64,000 bases of DNA from Mucilaginibacter flavus (GCF_030409315.1 NZ_JAUFPS010000012.1:295820-359819); one strand, 5' to 3'. Counted from the stretch's first letter, positions 17,193 through 26,742 are shown. Numbers and translations: made by a program. The notes: generated by a model not told the origin, from the letters alone.

Positions 17193-18140
17193 ATGACATT
17201 TAAGACCTGCTTAAACTATCTGGTGTTGTTTTCCCTTATTTTATGCACCTCACAGGCCTGCAAACAAAGCCCCAACATAGTTAAACACCGGGGCGAGCGC
17301 GATTTGATATCATTTAAAGCCGTACAAGGTATTGATTATACCGAAATCTGGCGCCACACTGCCGCCGGATTTTCATTTAACAGAGTTGGCTATCAGTTAG
17401 AACCACAGTGGCGAATGAAATTTGTATCAAGTGACTCGGTAAGTATTTACAGCCCTACAAAAGGAACCTTCATCAACTTTCCCTTAACACGCGGTTACGA
17501 TTCTATTTTTAATACTGCACGCACCTGGCTTAAGGTTAAAGCAATGAACAAAGACAGCCTTAAGCTTGAAATTATTAATTCATACGGCGATACCGTTGAT
17601 ACCCGCGGCACCAAAACCTATATGCTGCTTTATGCCAATAATTATATTAAAAACACACTCCACAGTGATACGGGTATATTAAAAAGGGCCAGCAGAAGAG
17701 ATACCTTATACATTAAAAAGCTTACCGAAATGGCAGATACTGATTTTACAAACGCCTTTGCCGCCCGACAGCCTGCCCAGTTAACAAGCAAAAGCCCTTT
17801 GATAAAAGTAAAAAAATGGAAAGCCAAAGGCGATATCTTTAACCATTTTGATGTATCTGACGATTATATGAGCCCTACCTTTGATGTAATTATCAGCAAA
17901 GTTAAAGCCGAGTTTTATTACTCGTTCAGCATTTTTATTGACGCGAAGGGTGTAATGCATTACGGCAAACCCCTGATACCTTTTTTGGGTGAAGGCCTCA
18001 GAAATAATTATATCCGGGAATCTAAAGTTATCATGGAAAGTTACTTTAAAAAGTACCTTTCCATAAAACCGGGTTCAACGCTGGGCATTGTACACGCCAG
18101 CGAAATTAATGTGCATGTGGACGGGAAGGTTCAAAAATAA
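17193..18140 (+). CDS. Paralogous envelope protein, copy 1 (unknown family)
   Basis: 315 residues with an N-terminal hydrophobic segment and a possible lipoprotein Cys (SQAC, residue 23). It shares long blocks with the next gene: FNxxGYQLEPQW, MKFVSxDSVSI, INFPLTRGYDSIFN, SDDYxxPTxD and KPGSTLGIxH. It is secreted or periplasm-facing, and its C-terminal part looks like a single conserved domain. I do not recognise the domain. The two copies differ mainly in the linker around residues 195-220. Confidence 0.75.
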   Translation: MTFKTCLNYLVLFSLILCTSQACKQSPNIVKHRGERDLISFKAVQGIDYTEIWRHTAAGFSFNRVGYQLEPQWRMKFVSSDSVSIYSPTKGTFINFPLTRGYDSIFNTARTWLKVKAMNKDSLKLEIINSYGDTVDTRGTKTYMLLYANNYIKNTLHSDTGILKRASRRDTLYIKKLTEMADTDFTNAFAARQPAQLTSKSPLIKVKKWKAKGDIFNHFDVSDDYMSPTFDVIISKVKAEFYYSFSIFIDAKGVMHYGKPLIPFLGEGLRNNYIRESKVIMESYFKKYLSIKPGSTLGIVHASEINVHVDGKVQK

Positions 18141-18165
18141 AATTCCAACACAAAAAACATCCTTT

Positions 18166-18225
18166 GTCTTTTATCTAAAAATCCTTGCTCCAAAAGTCTG
18201 CAAGTCCAAAAATCCAAAAATTACA
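18166..18225. repeat. AAGTCCAAAA word repeat before paralogue 2
   Basis: A short run of AAAAGTCTGCAAGTCCAAAAATCC-like words in the 99 bp between the two paralogues. It is the same word family as 12723-12830 and 63935-63984 and ends about 15 nt before the next start codon. Confidence 0.5.
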
Positions 18226-18239
18226 TATCTTTAAGCCGT

Positions 18240-19199
18240 ATGCTATCTATCAATATAAAAACTGTAAAACTTATTGGTTTTATACTGCTTACTGTTGTTT
18301 CAATTGCCCAAACCGGCTGTAGTGGCGGTCCTGGTAATAAAAAAAAGGAGCTGATTGATTTTAAACCCTACAACGGCATCAACTACTCTGAGGTATCTCG
18401 CAGGCAAAAAAACGGACTTTCATTTAATGAATACGGCTACCAGCTGGAGCCGCAATGGAAAATGAAGTTTGTGTCTGACGACTCGGTAAGTATTTTCAGT
18501 CCAACTAAAAACGCGTTCATCAATTTTCCACTCACACGTGGGTACGATTCTATTTTTAATGCGGCTCGGTCGTGGTTAAAAGTTCAAAAAATAACTAAAG
18601 ATAGTTTGGTGCTGGAGATCATTAAACAAAAAGGCGATTCGCTGGATATTAAAGGCACCAAAGTTTATATGCGCTTTTTTGCAGATAATTATGTAAAAAA
18701 TGTATTGCATACCGATACCTCAATTTTAAGGCACCCCAGCAGGCAGGATACCCTTTTTATAAAAGCATTATCGGCCAAAGCCAATGCCGATTACAAAAAA
18801 CAATTTTCGGCCAGGCAGGCGGCACAGCTAACCAGTAAAAGCCCTCAGGTAAAAGTTAGTCGTCGTACTACAAAACCATCAATCGAAAACAACTTTGATC
18901 CATCTGACGATTACCTTGATCCTACCTACGATATTGTGATCAACAAGGCTTATAAGGATTTCTTTTACTCTTTTACCATTTATATTGATGATAAAGGTGG
19001 CATGCACTATGGCAAACCGTTAATTGACCTGGGCATCAGCGGGCCGGAATTTGAACAGGCGTACATCCATCAATCAACCGCCATTATGGAGAGTTATTTA
19101 AAGTTTTACCTCGATATAAAACCGGGTTCAACACTGGGTATCATCCACTCCAGTATGATATCTGTACACGTAGAGGGCAAAGTGGCCGCCGCACAGTAA
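18240..19199 (+). CDS. Paralogous envelope protein, copy 2 (unknown family)
   Basis: 319 residues, tandem paralogue of 17193-18140. The signal ends in a better lipobox-like TGC (Cys27). The same blocks are conserved (NEYGYQLEPQWKMKF, FPLTRGYDSIF, KPGSTLGIIHS). By eye the pair is about half identical, so the duplication is older than that of the DUF2807 genes. A near -7 element (TATCTTTA) lies just before the ATG. Function unknown. The following 282 bp up to the MG2 gene hold no feature that I can name. Confidence 0.75.
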   Translation: MLSINIKTVKLIGFILLTVVSIAQTGCSGGPGNKKKELIDFKPYNGINYSEVSRRQKNGLSFNEYGYQLEPQWKMKFVSDDSVSIFSPTKNAFINFPLTRGYDSIFNAARSWLKVQKITKDSLVLEIIKQKGDSLDIKGTKVYMRFFADNYVKNVLHTDTSILRHPSRQDTLFIKALSAKANADYKKQFSARQAAQLTSKSPQVKVSRRTTKPSIENNFDPSDDYLDPTYDIVINKAYKDFFYSFTIYIDDKGGMHYGKPLIDLGISGPEFEQAYIHQSTAIMESYLKFYLDIKPGSTLGIIHSSMISVHVEGKVAAAQ

Positions 19200-19481
19200 A
19201 ACACTGCCATTGGCAATTCAGTTACAGGGCATTAAAGAGTAACAATAATGTTATTGTATGGCGCTCACTATGTATGCAATATAAGCAAAACATAATCAGC
19301 CACTTATAAACAAGGCGTCTTATACTTTCAGATCCAGGCATTTACCTTAAAACAATTACTGACTAAAAATTCCGTTAAAAATTCGGCTTGATTGTAAAAA
19401 AGTGTTAAAACCTGCGGGCACCCGGTATGCAACAACCCTAAATGTTTATATTAGCCCCTGTTAGCCGCTTTATATTATATA

Positions 19482-22208
19482 ATGATATCAAGAAAATTTT
19501 TACTCGTTTTATCTTTGCTATCTTCTTTTGGCCTGGCCGCAATGGCGCAGCAGGATAGCATCCCCATTAATACCGTTATCGAGAAAACCGCCAAATACTC
19601 GGCCTCTTTTCCAATTGAAAAAGTTTACCTCCATCTGGATAAACCCTATTATGCCGCTGGCGATACCATATGGCTTAAAGCATATGTAACGGTAGAAAAG
19701 CACCAGCCATCGGCCCTGAGCGGTATTGTTTATGTTGATTTGCTTAACAGCCAGGATTCTGTTATATCCGGGCTTAGGCTAAAGCTCACCAACGGCTTTG
19801 CCAACGGAAATATCACTCTTGATGGCGAATCATTTAAGCAAGGAGCCTATCGTATAAGGGCGTATACCAAATGGATGAGCAATTTTGAGCCCGAGTATTT
19901 TTATGATCGTACCATCAACGTTGGTAATGCCATTGATAATAAAGTAAACACTTTTATAAGTTACAGAAGCAGCGGCAGAAGAGGCGGCCCAATAAAACTA
20001 AACGCCAACATTATTTATAAAAACCCATCAAGTGAGCCTTATGCCGATAAAAAAGTTACCTGGCAATTGGTGCGCAACGGCGATGCTATTAGTAAGGGCA
20101 AAGGCAGTACCGACGCCAATGGAAATCTGTTGGTAGAGCTTCCGGAAAATGATCTTGAAACCATTAACGCGTCGCAACTGGTAACCAGTATTGATATGGG
20201 CGACAGGCAATTGGTTAATAATACATTCCCGCTTAAAGGCTCCATCACCAATTTTGATGTGCAGTTTTTTCCGGAGAGTGGTCAATTAACAAATGGTATC
20301 CGTACCCGTATTGCTTTTAAAGCCATTAATGCTAAAGGGCTTGGAGTTGACATTAAGGGTAACATTACAGATGATAAAGGAACAGAAGTAGCCACATTTA
20401 CTTCAACACACCTGGGTATGGGTGTATTTGCTTTAACGCCAGAGAGCGATAAAACTTACACTGCCAATGTTGTTTATCCTAACGGTTCCAAAGCTACATT
20501 CAAATTGCCACGCACCCAAAACATGGGTATTGGACTTGCGGTAAATAATACAGATCCCGAAAACCTGAATGTTAAGATAGCGGCCAATGATGTTTTTTTA
20601 CAGCGCAAGCAAAACAAAAGCTTTTACCTGGTAGCGCAAAGCGGTGGCGTTATTTATTATGCCGCATCTATCGCGTTAAAAGATCTTAGCTATTCGGCCA
20701 CTGTGCCCAAAGCAAAATTCCCTACCGGTATAGTGCAACTTACGCTATTTTCATCAGGCGGCTACGCCTTATGCCAGCGCCTGGTTTTTATACAGCATAA
20801 TGACCAGCTAACGCTTAATTTAAAAACAGATAAGCCATCATATACCGTTAGGCAAAACGTAAAAATGCAGGTAACTGCGCTTAACAAAACCGCCCCCGTG
20901 GTAGGTAGTTTTTCGGTAGCTGTGTTAGATGATGCCACCATACCATCCGACGAAAACAACGAACAAACCATTTTAAGCAATATCCTGCTTACCTCGGATT
21001 TAAAAGGGTATATAGAAAAACCCAACTATTATTTCAATAAACCCAACGAAGAAAAGCTAAACAACCTGGATTTATTGATGCTTACCCAGGGTTATACGCG
21101 CTTTAATTACGAGGATATTTTGGCCGATAAATACCCGCCGGTTTATGCCCTGCCAGAGCAAGGTATTGAAGTGACAGGTATATTGCGCACCAATACCGGT
21201 TTACCGGTAGGTAAAGCCAACGTTAGATTGGTTATCCCTGATAATAACTTTTCGGCACAAACTATTACAGATCTTTCGGGCAACTTCAAGTTCTCTGACG
21301 TAGTAGTAAGGGACACCTCGAAAATTACCTTGAGCGCCCGCGATAACCCAAATGGCAAAAACCTGGTAATCAGCGTTAATGGCGAAGCCTTTCAAAAGGT
21401 AAATAAAAACGTTAACGTTGCCGATGAGGTGCTTAATATTGATAGCGTGATTCGTCCCTATCTTGAAAACAGCCGTAAGCAATACCAAAGTTCAAGGGTA
21501 TTGAAAGAGGTTGTGATTAAAGCGAAGCCAAACGTTAAAAAACCAAGCCATGCCGATTTTGGAACCTTTGCGGGGCTTAGTCCGCAGGCAGATCATGAAA
21601 TTAATTCCGACCAGTTAAAGGGCTGCCCTATCCTTATTAACTGCTTAAGCACTATGGCACTGGGCTTAACTTATGCCGATAATAACTTTTACGTAACCCG
21701 CGATTATAACCAGGGAAAGAAAACAACGCCGGTACAGATCTATATCAACAGCTCGCAGGTTGATGTAAACAACCTGTTCTCGATGACCGGCGATGAGGTA
21801 GAGTCAGTAGAGATTTTCCTGAATGATGGATTGAGTGGCATTAACCGCACAACTAACACCAAGGGCGTTATGGTGATAAATAAAAAGGTAGTTAAAAAAG
21901 AGAAGATTTCCCTTTCGCAATTATTAGCGCTAATACCTAAGCAAAACGTAATTACGTTTGCAGTACAGGGCTTTAGCAAATCAAAAGATTTTTATGTACC
22001 TAAATACGATGTTAACAAAAGCAGTGTAATTGGTCTTGATTTACGCAATACCATTTATTGGAATCCCAAGGTAATTACCGATAAAACAGGCGCAGCCAGC
22101 TTTAACTTTTTTAACAGCGATGCCCGCGGCTCATACCGCGCCATTATTGAAGGCATTGACGGCGACGGCAATTTAGGCCGGCAAGTGATTCACTTCAACG
22201 TAAAATAA
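19482..22208 (+). CDS. Secreted MG2-domain protein with a plug-like domain
   Basis: 908 residues with a signal peptide ending AMAQ. An MG2 (macroglobulin-like) domain is near 40-140, with the typical EKVYLHLDKPYYAAGDTIWLKAY signature (given in part), followed by several beta-sandwich segments, a carboxypeptidase-regulatory-like domain (GIEVTGILRTNTGLPVGKANV region, about 560-650), and a TonB-receptor plug-like segment near 740-810 (VQIYINSSQVDV, VESVEIFLNDG). No barrel follows, so it is not a receptor by itself. Such proteins in Bacteroidota are envelope-associated and of unknown role. The stop codon is the first codon of a repeat arm. Confidence 0.85.
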   Translation: MISRKFLLVLSLLSSFGLAAMAQQDSIPINTVIEKTAKYSASFPIEKVYLHLDKPYYAAGDTIWLKAYVTVEKHQPSALSGIVYVDLLNSQDSVISGLRLKLTNGFANGNITLDGESFKQGAYRIRAYTKWMSNFEPEYFYDRTINVGNAIDNKVNTFISYRSSGRRGGPIKLNANIIYKNPSSEPYADKKVTWQLVRNGDAISKGKGSTDANGNLLVELPENDLETINASQLVTSIDMGDRQLVNNTFPLKGSITNFDVQFFPESGQLTNGIRTRIAFKAINAKGLGVDIKGNITDDKGTEVATFTSTHLGMGVFALTPESDKTYTANVVYPNGSKATFKLPRTQNMGIGLAVNNTDPENLNVKIAANDVFLQRKQNKSFYLVAQSGGVIYYAASIALKDLSYSATVPKAKFPTGIVQLTLFSSGGYALCQRLVFIQHNDQLTLNLKTDKPSYTVRQNVKMQVTALNKTAPVVGSFSVAVLDDATIPSDENNEQTILSNILLTSDLKGYIEKPNYYFNKPNEEKLNNLDLLMLTQGYTRFNYEDILADKYPPVYALPEQGIEVTGILRTNTGLPVGKANVRLVIPDNNFSAQTITDLSGNFKFSDVVVRDTSKITLSARDNPNGKNLVISVNGEAFQKVNKNVNVADEVLNIDSVIRPYLENSRKQYQSSRVLKEVVIKAKPNVKKPSHADFGTFAGLSPQADHEINSDQLKGCPILINCLSTMALGLTYADNNFYVTRDYNQGKKTTPVQIYINSSQVDVNNLFSMTGDEVESVEIFLNDGLSGINRTTNTKGVMVINKKVVKKEKISLSQLLALIPKQNVITFAVQGFSKSKDFYVPKYDVNKSSVIGLDLRNTIYWNPKVITDKTGAASFNFFNSDARGSYRAIIEGIDGDGNLGRQVIHFNVK

Positions 22209-22378
22209 GAGTCAAGAATCAAGAGTCAAGAATCAAGACAAAAAAATACAAAATGGCTATCAGTAATAACTGGTGGCCATTTTATTTTATAAAACATTCG
22301 AAAACTTCACCGGGCGTTTAAGATATTTAAAAGGAACAAAAAATCTTGATTCTTGACTCTAACATCTTGACTCTTATT
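22206..22378. repeat. AATCAAGAGTCAAG repeat arms around the MG2 terminator
   Basis: The left arm (22206-22240) starts in the MG2 stop codon and reads TAAGAGTCAAGAATCAAG with a second copy. The right arm (22344-22378) is its reverse complement (CTTGATTCTTGACTC). A terminator sits between the arms. The same words occur at 50427-50612, 51798-51962 and partly at 57423-57455. Confidence 0.75.
22250..22284 (+). terminator. Terminator of the MG2 gene
   Basis: AAAATGG-CTATCAG pairs with CTGGTGG-CCATTTT (two G-U type pairs in RNA) around a 6-nt loop, followed by ATTTTAT. Confidence 0.65.
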
Positions 22379-22412
22379 TTCGTAGCTTTATAGTACACAT
22401 AAACTTATTATC

Positions 22413-22817
22413 ATGAACCCTTCCCTAATTAACTGGGCTGCCGTTGTGGTGGCCGCGCTGTCGGCATTTGTAGTTGGCGGTATTTGGTATTCGCCTGTGA
22501 TGTTCCAAAAAGCCTGGATGGCTGCCGCAAAGGTTACACAAGATGAAATAAAAACCGGCAACAAAGGAAAAATATTCGGCATGACTGCCATTTTCTCGCT
22601 GGTTATGGCTGCAAACCTGGCCGCTTTTTTAGCAACGCCCACAACCAACCTTTCATGGGGGGCCACCGCGGGGTCTTTAGCGGGCATCTGGACGTTTGCC
22701 GCCATAGCCATTGTTGGCTTATTTGAACTTAAAAGCTGGGGCTGGATTTTTATAAACGGCGGGTACAGCCTGGTATCGCTAACCCTCATGGGTGCTATTT
22801 TAGGAGCATGGAGGTAA
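22413..22817 (+). CDS. DUF1761 membrane protein
   Basis: 134 residues with four predicted transmembrane helices (about 5-25, 50-72, 78-100 and 110-130). The family signature GGIWYSPVMFQKAWM near residue 21 and the overall layout fit DUF1761. Function of the family is unknown. Its upstream space is filled by the right arm of the AATCAAGAGTCAAG repeat. Confidence 0.88.
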   Translation: MNPSLINWAAVVVAALSAFVVGGIWYSPVMFQKAWMAAAKVTQDEIKTGNKGKIFGMTAIFSLVMAANLAAFLATPTTNLSWGATAGSLAGIWTFAAIAIVGLFELKSWGWIFINGGYSLVSLTLMGAILGAWR

Positions 22818-22917
22818 ATTCAAAAGTGAATTCAAAAGTCAAAAATATCTGCGTAAAGACTTATTCAGTCAGCAAATAAAAAAATCCGAAATCGAACATC
22901 CCAATTCCGAAATCCAC

Positions 22918-23346
22918 CTACACTCTATGATAATCGGGCTTCCAGTTTTTGATGGCCTTTTTTATATCATTGGGGTGTAGATTTTCGGCAATTGTTTTAT
23001 CAACCAACGGGAGTAACTCATCATCGGCCGCGAAACGTAGGGCGGCAATCTGGCCAATGGTTAAGGTGGCGGGTAAAGGTTTATGCGCAAGAATAAAATA
23101 TCGCAAACTTTCTTCGGCACGGATAGCCCTGTCTTGTGCCTTTATCGGAAAAGTGCGGATATACCAGCTCATTAATAAAACAATCACAGCGAAAAGCAAC
23201 AGCAACAGCGCCGTTAAAAGATTAGTTTGCCATTGCTGTACAAAATTTACGACAGCAAGCACCAAACACGCCAAAAGCAAAAAGCTTAACACAAAATGAA
23301 AACCGGGTACATTACGTTTATGATTAGCAAAATTCTGATCGGTCAT
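22918..23346 (-). CDS. DUF6526-like membrane protein
   Basis: 142 residues: two transmembrane helices at about 15-37 and 42-62, then a cytosolic helical part (IRAEESLRYFIL, AALRFAADDELLPLV). This matches the small Bacteroidota family DUF6526 as I recall it. The function is unknown. It is divergent from the aldo/keto reductase at 23549. Confidence 0.75.
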   Translation of the reverse strand: MTDQNFANHKRNVPGFHFVLSFLLLACLVLAVVNFVQQWQTNLLTALLLLLFAVIVLLMSWYIRTFPIKAQDRAIRAEESLRYFILAHKPLPATLTIGQIAALRFAADDELLPLVDKTIAENLHPNDIKKAIKNWKPDYHRV

Positions 23347-23378
23347 GAGGTTTAATTTTTCGGGAAAGATATGATTTT

Positions 23379-23502
23379 AGTATCAAGTAGTTAGTATCAA
23401 GTAGCAAGACCTTTTAGGCTGACATTTTATACACCTTCTGGTATCAAAACTAAGCTTTTAAAAATCTTGATACTTGATACTAACTACTTGATACTACTAC
23501 TA
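23379..23502. repeat. AGTATCAAGTAGT repeat arms
   Basis: Left arm TAGTATCAAGTAGTTAGTATC (first 20 nt of the run) at 23379-23410 faces CTTGATACTTGATACTAAC at 23464-23502. The arms flank about 50 bp of unrelated sequence in a divergent intergenic space. This is the same architecture as the other repeat families but with a different word. Confidence 0.7.
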
Positions 23503-23548
23503 AAACAATGTCTCCTTATTTGGGTTCAATTTAAAAACAACAATCATT

Positions 23549-24412
23549 ATGGCTACTACAGCAGGTTCATTTGAAAAAACTTTCAGTTTAGGCGGCGATT
23601 TTACGATAAACCGATTGGGGTATGGCGCTATGCGCATTACCGGCCAGGGTATTTGGGGGCCGCCCAAAGATAAAAATGAATGCGTCCGTGTGTTAAAACG
23701 CGCGGTTGAGCTTGGCGTTAATTTTATTGATACCGCCGATAGTTACGGACCATACGTATCTGAAGAGTTGATAGCAGAAGCGCTTGCTCCCTATCCTACC
23801 GATCTGGTTATTGGTACCAAAGGCGGTTTGCTACGCACAGGCCCAAATGAATGGCCGGTTGATTCATCGCCGGCGCATTTGAAGCAGGCCCTGGAAGGCA
23901 GTTTAAAACGCTTAAAACAAGATCAGATTCAGTTGTATCAACTGCACCGCATCGACCCAAAAGTACCTGCCGAAAAATCATTTGAGTTTTTACAGAAAGC
24001 TCAGCAGGAAGGTAAAATCAAACATATCGGCTTATCTGAAGTTAGCGTGGCCGATATTAAAAAGGCCCAGGAATTTTTTGAAGTGGTATCGGTACAAAAT
24101 ATGTACAGCGTTGATAACCGCAAATGGGAGGCAGAGCTGGAATACACCCGCGATCATAACATCGCCTTTATACCATGGTTCCCTTTAGGTGGCGGCAATG
24201 TACAGGGCCAGGAAATATTGAAACGCGTAGCCGATAAGCACAAGGCCACTATTCACCAGGTGGCTTTAAGCTGGCTGCTGCACCATTCGCCAAATATTTT
24301 GCTTATCCCAGGTACGTCGAGCGTAGCTCACCTGGAAGAAAACATGAACACTGCCGATATCCAACTATCAGCGGATGATATAGATATCTTAAACGCACTT
24401 GGCGCAGCTTAA
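23549..24412 (+). CDS. Aldo/keto reductase
   Basis: 287 residues of a TIM-barrel NADPH-dependent reductase. The catalytic tetrad is visible: Asp in DTADSYG, Tyr in the same motif, Lys in IGTKGG and His in QLHRID. The NADP-binding C-terminal part IPGTSSVAHLEENM is intact. It resembles the YdbC-like subgroup. Substrate unknown. A terminator at 24439 follows it. Confidence 0.92.
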   Translation: MATTAGSFEKTFSLGGDFTINRLGYGAMRITGQGIWGPPKDKNECVRVLKRAVELGVNFIDTADSYGPYVSEELIAEALAPYPTDLVIGTKGGLLRTGPNEWPVDSSPAHLKQALEGSLKRLKQDQIQLYQLHRIDPKVPAEKSFEFLQKAQQEGKIKHIGLSEVSVADIKKAQEFFEVVSVQNMYSVDNRKWEAELEYTRDHNIAFIPWFPLGGGNVQGQEILKRVADKHKATIHQVALSWLLHHSPNILLIPGTSSVAHLEENMNTADIQLSADDIDILNALGAA

Positions 24413-24438
24413 CAAGTTTTTTATTTAACATGATAAAG

Positions 24439-24471
24439 CAAAAGGATGTCATTAAATTTGACATCCTTTTG
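24439..24471 (+). terminator. Terminator of the aldo/keto reductase gene
   Basis: Perfect 13-bp stem CAAAAGGATGTCA/TGACATCCTTTTG with a 7-nt loop. It ends only about 24 nt before the next ATG, so the downstream gene must start transcription within or right after it, or depend on read-through. Confidence 0.85.
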
Positions 24472-24494
24472 TTTTGGACAAAGCGATAACGAAT

Positions 24495-24917
24495 ATGAAA
24501 ACCAAGGAAGAAATACTAAACAGTTTTTATACCGCCGGTGCCGATGGTATGCCCGAAATATCTGCGCCCGATTTGCTCAATGCCATGGAGGCCTACAAGC
24601 AACAGAGCGTAGCAGATGCCTTTAACGCCGCCCGCAAGCTTAAAGATGAATCGGCAGATTTACCGGACTATAGCTTTGCCACGTTAGATGATTATGTTAA
24701 AAGCACCGAAATTAAGGTTGCCAAAAGCGAAAAGGACGAGCTTAGCGAACATATAGCCCTGGTAGCAGATAGCGTACTCCCCCATTTCCTGCCCGATGAT
24801 GCCTCCATAACCGAGTTTTCCTTCGATTTTAACATGATGGGCATTGGCTACACCGCCTTTTACAGCAAAGACGACGCTGGCTACTGGCAAATGACCAAAT
24901 GGCGCTTAGGTAGGTAA
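24495..24917 (+). CDS. Hypothetical protein with nuclear-transport-like fold character
   Basis: About 140 residues. The ATG at 24495 (MKTKEEILNSF) is preferred over the one 21 nt upstream, which lies on the edge of the terminator. The first half is helical and charged, the second half has strands ending in GYTAFYSKDDAGYWQMTKWRL. There is no signal peptide and no recognised motif; I cannot assign a function. Codon use is normal for the window. Confidence 0.65.
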   Translation: MKTKEEILNSFYTAGADGMPEISAPDLLNAMEAYKQQSVADAFNAARKLKDESADLPDYSFATLDDYVKSTEIKVAKSEKDELSEHIALVADSVLPHFLPDDASITEFSFDFNMMGIGYTAFYSKDDAGYWQMTKWRLGR

Positions 24918-24950
24918 CCTACCGTGTCACAAATAGCCCATACCAACCGC

Positions 24951-24996
24951 GAACTGCCCACTGCAAACTGTATACTGCCAACTGCCTACTGAATAA
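24951..24996. repeat. CAGTTTGCAG-type repeat at the YciI stop codon
   Basis: On the minus strand the YciI stop TAG is followed directly by GCAGTTGGCAGTATACAG and further copies of the word. This is the same family as 698-907. Confidence 0.65.
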
Positions 24997-25279
24997 CCGC
25001 TACTTTAATAGGTTTTACATCAACAGATTCCCATACGCCCTGGGTAATGTAGGGTTCGCCTTGTTTCCAGGCTTCCAGTTCTTCGTCTGTTTCAAATTGC
25101 AGCATCATTACAGATCCTATCATATTGCCCTCCTCGCTGAGAAATGCGGCCGCGGATATAAAATTTCCGCTTGCTTTTAATGCCTTCATCCCATCTAAAT
25201 GATGTGGTCTAACATCGGCACGACGTTTTAGTGCGCCTTCATCTGTAAAATCGTATCCGGTAACCAGGTATTGTTTCAT
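24986..25279 (-). CDS. YciI-like protein
   Basis: 97 residues of the YciI family (ferredoxin-like dimeric alpha-beta barrel). The motif RRADVRPHHLDGM with its conserved His and the later GSVMMLQFETDEEL and EPYITQGVWES segments are typical. Family members may be small enzymes; the reaction is generally unknown. The start at 25279 (MKQYLV) is chosen over an upstream in-frame ATG at 25303, which lacks the family N terminus. Confidence 0.88.
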   Translation of the reverse strand: MKQYLVTGYDFTDEGALKRRADVRPHHLDGMKALKASGNFISAAAFLSEEGNMIGSVMMLQFETDEELEAWKQGEPYITQGVWESVDVKPIKVAVIQ

Positions 25280-25479
25280 AGGGTAAATTTTATTGATCAA
25301 CAAGCGACAAGCATTTTTGTGCTTGTTTTTGACCGCTGTAAAACTATTAAATTAAAATCGATGGCAAAATTTCAAAAACAGGCCCATTTATTTCACATTT
25401 TTTCAAAATAATTTTTATTTATAAATGTATAGTTGACAATTTTTGCAATATTTGTTTCCCAATTGTAACAAGACCAATA

Positions 25480-26646
25480 ATGAAGAATAATTTATACCAG
25501 GAGTTTAACAACATTTTCAACAAAGAAGCCGAATACGCCTACTTTTCACCGGGCCGTGTAAATCTTATAGGCGAGCATATTGACTATAACGGCGGGCTTG
25601 TAATGCCCTGTGCCATTACATTTGGTACCTACCTGTTGATATCGCCAAATGAAGATGGCGTTTTCCGTTTCCGCAGCCTTAATTTTGGTGAGCAGCAGGA
25701 TATCGCGGTGCAGGCATCTTATGAAAAAGTTGGCGAAAACTGGTTTAACTTCCCTATTGGTGTTATTGACAGCTTTGTAAAAGAAGGTCACGAGCTTAAA
25801 GGTTTAGACTTTTTGTTTTATGGCGATATCCCTATCGGCTCAGGCCTGTCATCTTCCGCTTCCATAGAGGTGGTTACTTCATTTGCCCTGAATGATATTT
25901 TCAACAGCGGTTACAGTAAGCTGGATTTGGTTAAGCTTTCAAAATACGTTGAAAACCAATTCATTGGCGTAAACTGCGGCATTATGGATCAGTTTGCCGT
26001 TGCCTTTGGCGAAAAAAACAAAGCCCTGATGCTTAATTGCGATACATTAGATTATGAAGCAGTCGACAGTAATTTGGGCAAATACGTGCTGGCTATCATC
26101 AACACCAATAAACCACGTAAACTGGCCGAATCAAAATACAACGAGCGTGTTGAAGAATGCCAAACGGCCCTTGCAGAGTTAAAGCAAGAGCTTGATATCA
26201 ACTACCTGTGTGATATTGATACTGATACTTTCAAAAAACACCAGCACCTGATTACCAGCCCTGTAGTACTTAAACGTGCCAAACACGTTATTGAAGAAAA
26301 CGACCGCGTAAAGCTGGCGGCGAAAGCATTGGCCGGCAACAATCTTGATGAATTTGGCCAACTGATGTATGCTTCTCACGATTCGCTTCGTGATTTATAC
26401 GAAGTAAGCGGCGTGGAGCTCGACGCGGTTGCCGAATACAGCAAAACCAATCCCGATGTTGCAGGTGCACGTATGACGGGTGCCGGCTTTGGCGGTTGCG
26501 CTATCGCTTTAGTGAAAGGCGATGCCTTTGAAGCGTTCAGTAAAGGCGTTACCGAATATTATACCAACAAAATAGGCTACGCGCCATCTGTTTACAGTTC
26601 ATTAATTGGCAACGGCGTAGGTTTATTAGCCGAAGTAGTTATTTAG
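25480..26646 (+). CDS. galK: Galactokinase
   Basis: 388 residues of the GHMP kinase family. The galactokinase signature RVNLIGEHIDYNGG is near residue 26, the ATP-binding motif GSGLSSSAS near 125, the catalytic Asp in GIMDQF near 175 and the C-terminal GARMTGAGFGG near 340. It phosphorylates galactose to galactose 1-phosphate in the Leloir pathway. No galT or galM is next to it in this window. Confidence 0.97.
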   Translation: MKNNLYQEFNNIFNKEAEYAYFSPGRVNLIGEHIDYNGGLVMPCAITFGTYLLISPNEDGVFRFRSLNFGEQQDIAVQASYEKVGENWFNFPIGVIDSFVKEGHELKGLDFLFYGDIPIGSGLSSSASIEVVTSFALNDIFNSGYSKLDLVKLSKYVENQFIGVNCGIMDQFAVAFGEKNKALMLNCDTLDYEAVDSNLGKYVLAIINTNKPRKLAESKYNERVEECQTALAELKQELDINYLCDIDTDTFKKHQHLITSPVVLKRAKHVIEENDRVKLAAKALAGNNLDEFGQLMYASHDSLRDLYEVSGVELDAVAEYSKTNPDVAGARMTGAGFGGCAIALVKGDAFEAFSKGVTEYYTNKIGYAPSVYSSLIGNGVGLLAEVVI

Positions 26647-26659
26647 TTGTCACAAATCA

Positions 26660-26667
26660 TATTTTTG
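26660..26667 (+). promoter_or_regulatory. Putative -7 element upstream of the SpoU methyltransferase gene
   Basis: TATTTTTG matches TAnnTTTG exactly and lies 75 nt before the ATG at 26743, just ahead of a perfect 16-bp stem. A clear -33 TTTG is not seen at the right distance. Confidence 0.35.
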
Positions 26668-26675
26668 CGCTTTGT

Positions 26676-26720
26676 TGGGCGATTAGTTCATCAGTACATC
26701 ACTAATGAACTAATCGCCCA
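26676..26720. repeat. 16-bp perfect inverted repeat between galK and the SpoU gene
   Basis: TGGGCGATTAGTTCAT (26676-26691) pairs perfectly with ATGAACTAATCGCCCA (26705-26720) over a 13-nt loop; half a further copy (ATGAACTAATGAAC) follows. It could act as a galK terminator, but it belongs to the window's repeat-arm style with its own word. Confidence 0.8.
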
Positions 26721-26742
26721 ATGAACTAATGAACATAGAGAG

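Noticed and set aside
25430..25460. galK promoter (TTGAC and AATATTTG)
   Set aside because: The -7 match has a mismatch and the TTG lies at the wrong distance, so I could not support the site.
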